The notes beneath the pieces were generated by a model. The model made no database searches. It was not told where the DNA came from and saw nothing but the letters and a program-made list of their open reading frames with translations. Source: Labrenzia sp. CE80 (GTDB taxonomy: Bacteria; Pseudomonadota; Alphaproteobacteria; Rhizobiales; Stappiaceae). From it: DNA of 64,000 bases. Within the stretch, counting starts at the first letter, position 1. The number at the start of each line of letters is the position of its first letter. The position numbers were made by a program, and so were the translations under genes. The stretch covers positions 186,001 through 250,000 of the forward strand of contig NZ_WAJT01000001.1 in assembly GCF_009650605.1 (NCBI RefSeq). The letters are read 5' to 3'. Below are positions 59,457 to 64,000 of this stretch, piece by piece.

Positions 59457-60860
59457 ATGCGCATTTCTCGGCGTGACTTCCTGGCAGGGGCTGGTTCATC
59501 TGCTTGTCTTGGTATCATGCCCGCTGCGGCCACGATGGCGCTCGCGGACGACGGATTTGTCGAACTTACGGCAGGCTCCTCTCAGCAGAAAATCTATCAG
59601 GAAAGCGGACCGGCTTCGTCGCTCTGGACCTACAACAGTGGCGTGCCGGGGCCTGAGATCCGGGTGAAGCGCGGCGAGCGGGTCAAGGTTCGGCTGATCA
59701 ACCAGTTGGAAGAGCCCACCTCCATCCATTGGCATGGTGTGCGGATTGACAACGCGATGGATGGCGTCTCCGGACTGACGCAAGACGCTGTACCTCCAGG
59801 CGAAACATTCGAATATGACTTTGTCGCCCCCGATGCCGGCACCTATTGGTACCACGCTCACAACAAGAGCTGGGAGCAGGTTGGGCGTGGCCTCTACGGT
59901 CCCTTGATTGTCGAGGAAGAGGATGGGGCGTTTGGAATTGATCAGGATCTGACGCTGATACTTGATGACTGGCGGCTCGATAGAGAGGGGGCTCTGGATC
60001 TCGAAAGTTTCGGGTCGCTCATGGACTGGTCTCACGCCGGGCGGCTGGGAAACTGGCTGACCGTAAACGGGCTCAGCCTGCCATCTTTTGACCTTGTAGC
60101 CGGGGCTGCTCATCGCGTTCGGTTGATAAATGCCTCCAACGCGCGTGTTCTGGAGCTGGATCTTTCCGATCTTGGCGGGAAGCTTATCGCCCTAGATGGT
60201 CAGCCGCTGAAAGAGGCGATGGACGTTCCAAGTGGCGGTTTTCTTATGGGGCCTAGCCAGCGTGCGGACCTGGTGGTGGTGCCAGCCGAAGGCCGTGAAC
60301 TCGCACTGAGAGAGATCTCGGGCGCCGATCCGTTTGAAGTGGCACGCTTTGCCATCCTGCCAGAAGGCAATGTTCGTGTCTCGTATCCAGCGCTCATGGC
60401 CAATGCGTTGCCCGAACCGGATCTGACGTTGGCGCGCAAGCTTGTACTGGATATGTCAGGTGGCGCCATGGGAAAGATGGCAGGCATCACGCACGGCGGC
60501 AAACCGCTGACACGCGAAAGAATGCGCGAGACGGGTCAGCTTTGGGGCTTCAACGGCGTTGCCGGTATCCCGAAAGTACCGTTTTTCCAGGCCTCTTCTG
60601 GAGAGACTGTTCTTCTCGAGATTGTCAATGATACAGCCTTTCCCCACGCCATGCATACGCACGGCCATCACTTTCGTATTGTCGAGCAATCGCGTTCTTT
60701 GATTGAGGACACGGGAGCTTTTCGAGATACCGTTCTGGTCGCTGCCGGAGAGACCGTACGAATTGCATTTGTCGCCGACAATCCAGGAAAATGGCTGCTG
60801 CACTGCCATATGCTGGAGCACGCGGCTGCTGGAATGACGACCTGGTTCGAGGTTCTTTGA
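59457..60860 (+). CDS. periplasmic multicopper oxidase (CueO/CopA-type)
   Basis: A 467-residue oxidase. A Tat signal (RISRRDFLAGAGSSACLG) exports it folded. Three cupredoxin domains carry the copper ligands: HWHG and YWYHAHNKSW (trinuclear site), HTHGHHFRIVE, and HCHMLEHAAAGM (type 1 Cys, His, Met). It oxidises Cu(I) to less toxic Cu(II) or other substrates with oxygen. The start follows the cytochrome c' stop by four bases. Confidence 0.95.
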   Translation: MRISRRDFLAGAGSSACLGIMPAAATMALADDGFVELTAGSSQQKIYQESGPASSLWTYNSGVPGPEIRVKRGERVKVRLINQLEEPTSIHWHGVRIDNAMDGVSGLTQDAVPPGETFEYDFVAPDAGTYWYHAHNKSWEQVGRGLYGPLIVEEEDGAFGIDQDLTLILDDWRLDREGALDLESFGSLMDWSHAGRLGNWLTVNGLSLPSFDLVAGAAHRVRLINASNARVLELDLSDLGGKLIALDGQPLKEAMDVPSGGFLMGPSQRADLVVVPAEGRELALREISGADPFEVARFAILPEGNVRVSYPALMANALPEPDLTLARKLVLDMSGGAMGKMAGITHGGKPLTRERMRETGQLWGFNGVAGIPKVPFFQASSGETVLLEIVNDTAFPHAMHTHGHHFRIVEQSRSLIEDTGAFRDTVLVAAGETVRIAFVADNPGKWLLHCHMLEHAAAGMTTWFEVL

Positions 60861-60897
60861 CGGTTTCAAGTCTCAGACGCCGCCAGGTTTTCCGCTG

Positions 60898-61340
60898 ATG
60901 CTCAACACACTCAATACAATTTTTGATGGCGTGGCTTTTGCCGACAAGGGCGGGCATCCCATGCTTGTGAACGACAAGTATCTCGCGATCTATGTGGAGC
61001 GAGCACGAGTTTCACGATGGCGAGTCGCACAAGATCTAAAGGGCGTGCACGGTCGATAGGGGATGATCTCAATTTACTCCGAGGTCATCTCCTGCAAGTG
61101 CCAGAATGATGTGCTTTGGAACCATATGGATGAATTGGTGCGGTTGCTGGGCCGGGAAGGCGTGGCACTGCTGCTCGTTCACCGCTTATGTACGCGTACT
61201 TCAGAAGGAAAACGGAATTTTCCGACAGGCGCGCTGACGCCGATTGGGTTTGTCGCGGACAATTGGGGGAGATACCTAACGTAATGTCATATGCACGAAC
61301 ACGCGGCGAGTGGATTGAGGTCGACTGAATTTGTTTCCTG
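60898..61340 (+). pseudogene. mosaic pseudogene of three neighbouring genes
   Basis: Successive pieces match nearby genes in order: 60898-60990 the second PAS domain of the sensor kinase below (MLNTLNTIFDGVAFADKGGH); 61063-61150 its end (GMISIYSEVISCKCQNDV, DELVRLLG); 61150-61225 two joined parts of the upstream cytochrome gene (REGVALLLVHR, then YVRVLQKENGIF-like) with the stretch between two CACCGC copies deleted; 61250-61320 the end of the multicopper oxidase (GFVADN, CHMHEHAASG). None is in one frame. It records duplication of the cluster followed by collapse. Confidence 0.7.
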
Positions 61341-61521
61341 CGGGAGTTCCGGTTTTATTTATTCGTAATATTTATTTAGGTTTCTTTTAGTTATTATTAC
61401 GTATTATAGTATTAATACATAGATATTTATTACATAAATCATCTAAAGTAATTATTTTTTATAAAAAATTTGGATTCTCTCGATATTTTTATTTATTGTA
61501 TTCTTATTGAGGGGGAGGCGA
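61340..61521. promoter_or_regulatory. A+T-rich region before the sensor kinase
   Basis: About 150 bp (61360-61500) are very A+T-rich (runs such as TTATTTATTCGTAATATTTA), unlike the flanks. It probably holds the kinase promoter and may be foreign DNA; no consensus elements are certain. Confidence 0.4.
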
Positions 61522-63123
61522 ATGCCGCATTTTGTCCATGGGAACTGCGATCCTTGGGTTCTTCTGCAGTGCCTCTCGTCAAGTGTCCATCAGGGTATTT
61601 CGGTGATTGATAAGGATCTCAATCTAGTTTTGCTCAATCGCACCGCCCGAGAGCTGCTGGACTTGCCGGAAGACCTGCTTGTCGATGACCCTAGTTTAGC
61701 GAGTGTACTGCGATACAACGCTCATCGCGGAGATTATGGACCAGGCGATCCAGACAAACAGGTCGCGGAACGCATAGAGCTGGCGAAACAGTTCGTGGCG
61801 CATGATTTCGTGCGTGAGCGGCCGGACGGTACGCTTTTGAGGGTACAAGGCACCCCAATGGACAACGGTGGCTTCGTGACGATCTACACTGATGTCACCC
61901 AGGAGAAGCGGCAGGAGGAAGAGCTCAAAAGCGCACGTCAGAAGCTGGAGGGCACGTTGTCCCGGCGTGATCTTGAGCTCAAGTCCAGCCGGGACCTGAT
62001 GCTGAATGCCATAAACGCGATTTCCGACGGGCTTGCTGTGACCAATAAAGACGGTCACGCAGTGCTGGTGAACGACCGGATGCGCGAGATTTACCCGCAG
62101 ATTGACAAAACCATCGAGGAAGGAGGAACGATTGTCGACATCATACGAACCGTGTTTCCCGATGAGCCAGAGCGTTCTCTCGATGAGTTTACCGAAGACC
62201 CTGAGATGTGGGTGGAGCGAGAGTTTCCCGATGGCAAGTGGTACAAAATCACGCGTGCCAGGACCTCTGATGCTGGACTCATTTCTGTCTATTCAGATGT
62301 GACGTCCTACAAGCAACAGCATGCGGTTCTTCGAGACCATACCGATGAACTGGTGCGCCTCCTGGGGCAGGAAAAGAAACTGACCGAGATGCAGCGGGAG
62401 TTCGTCTCTATGGCCTCTCACGAGTTCAGAACGCCTCTCGCGATCATCGACAGCAATGCGCAAAGGCTGAAGCGCCGGATCGACAAGTTGGAGCCAGAAA
62501 TGGTTCTAGACAGGGCAGGACGGATCCGCGAAAGCGTCGAACGGATGCAATATCTGATCAATCGCTTTTTGAATTTCTCCCAATCCCAATCCGAGGTTGG
62601 CGGAATGGAACTGCAGATCGCGCCGACGCAACTGCGCGAGCTAGTGGAAACGGTCTGTTCGGGTCATCAAAGTGTCGCTAAGTCGTTCACCATCCACACG
62701 GACATATCCGGCCTTCCTGAGACATCTGAGATTGACCGTGGTCTCGTCGAGCAGTGCCTTTCAAATATTGTCTCGAACGCAATCAAATATTCCCCAGAGA
62801 GAAGGGATATCTATCTGGAGGGCAAAGAGGATGAGGGCTTCGCCGTCATTTCAGTGCGTGATGAAGGGGTTGGAATTCCAGAGGATGAAATTCCTAAGGT
62901 TTTCAATCGTTACTTCAGGGCATCGACGTCAAGTGGGATCGCCGGCACGGGCATCGGTCTGAATATGACTGAAATGATCGTCAAGAAACACTTTGGGAAA
63001 GTCGAAGTCGAAAGCAGGGTTGGCGAAGGTACAACTGTGACGTTGAAGTTACCGATCAAAGCCAAACAAAAAAGGGGATCAGGCAAGGGCGAGGTCTCAG
63101 GTGACCTGGCGGGTGCGGCTTGA
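61522..63123 (+). CDS. PAS-domain sensor histidine kinase
   Basis: A 533-residue cytoplasmic kinase from ATG 61522 (GGGGGAGG at good spacing). Two PAS_7-type domains (~15-128: HQGISVIDKDLNLVLLNRTA; ~160-262: ISDGLAVTNKDGHAVLVND) are joined by a coiled coil (~128-160). The HisKA box follows with His300 (SMASHEFRTPLAII), then the HATPase domain (NIVSNAIKYSP, DEGVGIPEDEIP, GTGIGLNM). No transmembrane helix, so it senses an internal signal such as redox or a haem or flavin ligand. The response-regulator gene starts 17 bases downstream. Confidence 0.9.
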   Translation: MPHFVHGNCDPWVLLQCLSSSVHQGISVIDKDLNLVLLNRTARELLDLPEDLLVDDPSLASVLRYNAHRGDYGPGDPDKQVAERIELAKQFVAHDFVRERPDGTLLRVQGTPMDNGGFVTIYTDVTQEKRQEEELKSARQKLEGTLSRRDLELKSSRDLMLNAINAISDGLAVTNKDGHAVLVNDRMREIYPQIDKTIEEGGTIVDIIRTVFPDEPERSLDEFTEDPEMWVEREFPDGKWYKITRARTSDAGLISVYSDVTSYKQQHAVLRDHTDELVRLLGQEKKLTEMQREFVSMASHEFRTPLAIIDSNAQRLKRRIDKLEPEMVLDRAGRIRESVERMQYLINRFLNFSQSQSEVGGMELQIAPTQLRELVETVCSGHQSVAKSFTIHTDISGLPETSEIDRGLVEQCLSNIVSNAIKYSPERRDIYLEGKEDEGFAVISVRDEGVGIPEDEIPKVFNRYFRASTSSGIAGTGIGLNMTEMIVKKHFGKVEVESRVGEGTTVTLKLPIKAKQKRGSGKGEVSGDLAGAA

Positions 63124-63139
63124 GGGGGGAGACGAACTA

Positions 63140-64000
63140 ATGTCAGAAAAAACGACAATCCTGTGTGTTGAAGACGAAGCGATGTTGCTCGAAGACCTCA
63201 AAGAGGAACTTGAGGATGCAGGATACCGCGTCCTGACCGCAGAGAACGGCGCCGCCGCAATGTCCGTTCTGGGCGATGAAAAACCCAACCTGATCCTCTG
63301 TGACATGATGATGCCACGCATGGATGGCCCCGGATTACTGACACATATTCGGAAAAATCATCCTAAACTGAATGATGTACCGTTCATTTTCCTGACGGCA
63401 AAAGCGACGCGTGAGGATTTGATTGAGGGAAAGCGTCTGGGAGTGGATGACTACCTGACCAAGCCGGTGGACTATGATCTGCTTCTTGCCACCGTTGAAT
63501 CCAGTCTAGGACAGATCAAACGGATAGAGCAGCGGAACAAGAAGCAGCTTCTGCAGCTTTACAATTCCTTTCAGAAGCAGCGGGCAGTAAAAAGTGGCAA
63601 GGTTCGAGTCTCGTTTGTGACAGGCAAGCCGGATAGTATCGTTCCCTTGACCTCGGCCCTGACCGAACTCGGATGTCAGGTCTCCATGATCTCCGAAGAT
63701 CAATTGGCTCGACAGAGCTTCACACTGGACGATGTCGATATCTTATTCTTAGTCTACAGTAAGATTGTTCACTACTATCTGAAGTTTGTTACAAGTGGGA
63801 AGCCAAAAGACTGGCGTGGTGAGCTTGTCTTACTAACCCCATCGAATTTTCCTCCGGACAAAAAAGCGTCTCTGGTTGAAAATGGTGTCGAAGACTACAT
63901 TGAATATCCATATCCGCCAGTCGAGATATTCAAATTGGTGATGAGGCGCATTCAGGGGAAAATCCCCGAAGGTCAGTCCTCATCCCGAGAGGGCGCGTCC
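63140..64000 (+). CDS. response regulator, 3' end beyond the window
   Basis: 287 codons are visible from ATG 63140 (GGGGGGAGA upstream). The receiver domain (~1-125) has the acidic pair ED (ILCVEDEAML), phospho-Asp55 (LILCDMMMPRMDG), Thr (IFLTAKA) and Lys (YLTKPVDY). A coiled linker (~125-155) leads to a second alpha/beta domain (~158-270: KVRVSFVTGKPDSIVPLTSA, VDILFLVYSKIVH, VEDYIEYPYPPVEIF) that looks like a degenerate receiver without a clear phospho-Asp. The output domain, if any, is outside the window. Same operon as the sensor kinase. Confidence 0.85.
   Translation, partial: MSEKTTILCVEDEAMLLEDLKEELEDAGYRVLTAENGAAAMSVLGDEKPNLILCDMMMPRMDGPGLLTHIRKNHPKLNDVPFIFLTAKATREDLIEGKRLGVDDYLTKPVDYDLLLATVESSLGQIKRIEQRNKKQLLQLYNSFQKQRAVKSGKVRVSFVTGKPDSIVPLTSALTELGCQVSMISEDQLARQSFTLDDVDILFLVYSKIVHYYLKFVTSGKPKDWRGELVLLTPSNFPPDKKASLVENGVEDYIEYPYPPVEIFKLVMRRIQGKIPEGQSSSREGAS

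Overview
The window is about 60% G+C and looks like a marine alphaproteobacterium, most likely a Roseibium/Labrenzia-type member of the Stappiaceae. That placement is an inference from codon use, a glutamine synthetase III, a TRAP-linked monooxygenase operon and a CueR/CopA/multicopper-oxidase cluster; no rRNA or tRNA gene was seen that could settle it.

Region 1 (1-15.8 kb) is the remains of a Mu-like, siphovirus-tailed prophage. Its immunity switch (repressor and Ner) lies at 14.5-15.6 kb and its head and neck genes run leftward to 0.4 kb. It has lost its transposase and terminase genes, the 5' part of the portal gene and everything beyond a DUF1799 gene, and its tail-tube gene carries a 5-bp duplication frameshift. 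Between the head-morphogenesis gene (gp30/F) and the protease-scaffold gene (I) sits a complete type II-C CRISPR-Cas locus: tracrRNA, cas9, cas1, cas2 and an array of eight 30-nt spacers. All Cas9 and Cas1 catalytic residues are present. The repeats appear to carry their own promoters.

Region 2 (15.8-33.5 kb) is an accessory island with A+T-rich stretches, relics and small genes. Its most striking content is two paralogous genes (18.2-20.1 kb, broken by one amber codon; 20.7-22.5 kb, intact) with an HTH-like N-terminus and a C-terminal formylglycine-generating-enzyme/C-type-lectin fold. They differ almost only at adenine-compatible positions in their last 90 coding bases and share sequence across the stop codon. 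This is the signature of targets of a diversity-generating retroelement whose reverse transcriptase and template are not in the window. The rest of the island holds RadC, an M24 peptidase beside a hydantoinase relic, secreted proteins of unknown function next to a lipase fragment, scattered DUF2793 phage-protein relics, an IS3-type remnant, and a LysR/LysE pair.

Region 3 (33.5-55.6 kb) is ordinary metabolic chromosome: glutamine synthetase III; a polar amino-acid ABC transporter with a D-amino-acid aminotransferase and LysR regulator; nicotinate phosphoribosyltransferase; an AceE-like dehydrogenase with an Lrp regulator; a di-haem peroxidase; and an operon of flavin monooxygenase, aldo/keto reductase, flavin reductase and TRAP transporter, with a divergent GntR regulator and Gfo/Idh/MocA oxidoreductase. 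The latter gene set and order resemble the sulfoquinovose monooxygenase (smo) pathway with a TRAP system in place of the ABC importer.

Region 4 (55.6-64 kb) is a copper-resistance cluster (MerR-type promoter, CopA, CueR, two c-type cytochromes, multicopper oxidase), a mosaic pseudogene stitched from fragments of neighbouring genes, and a sensor kinase with a response-regulator gene cut by the window end.
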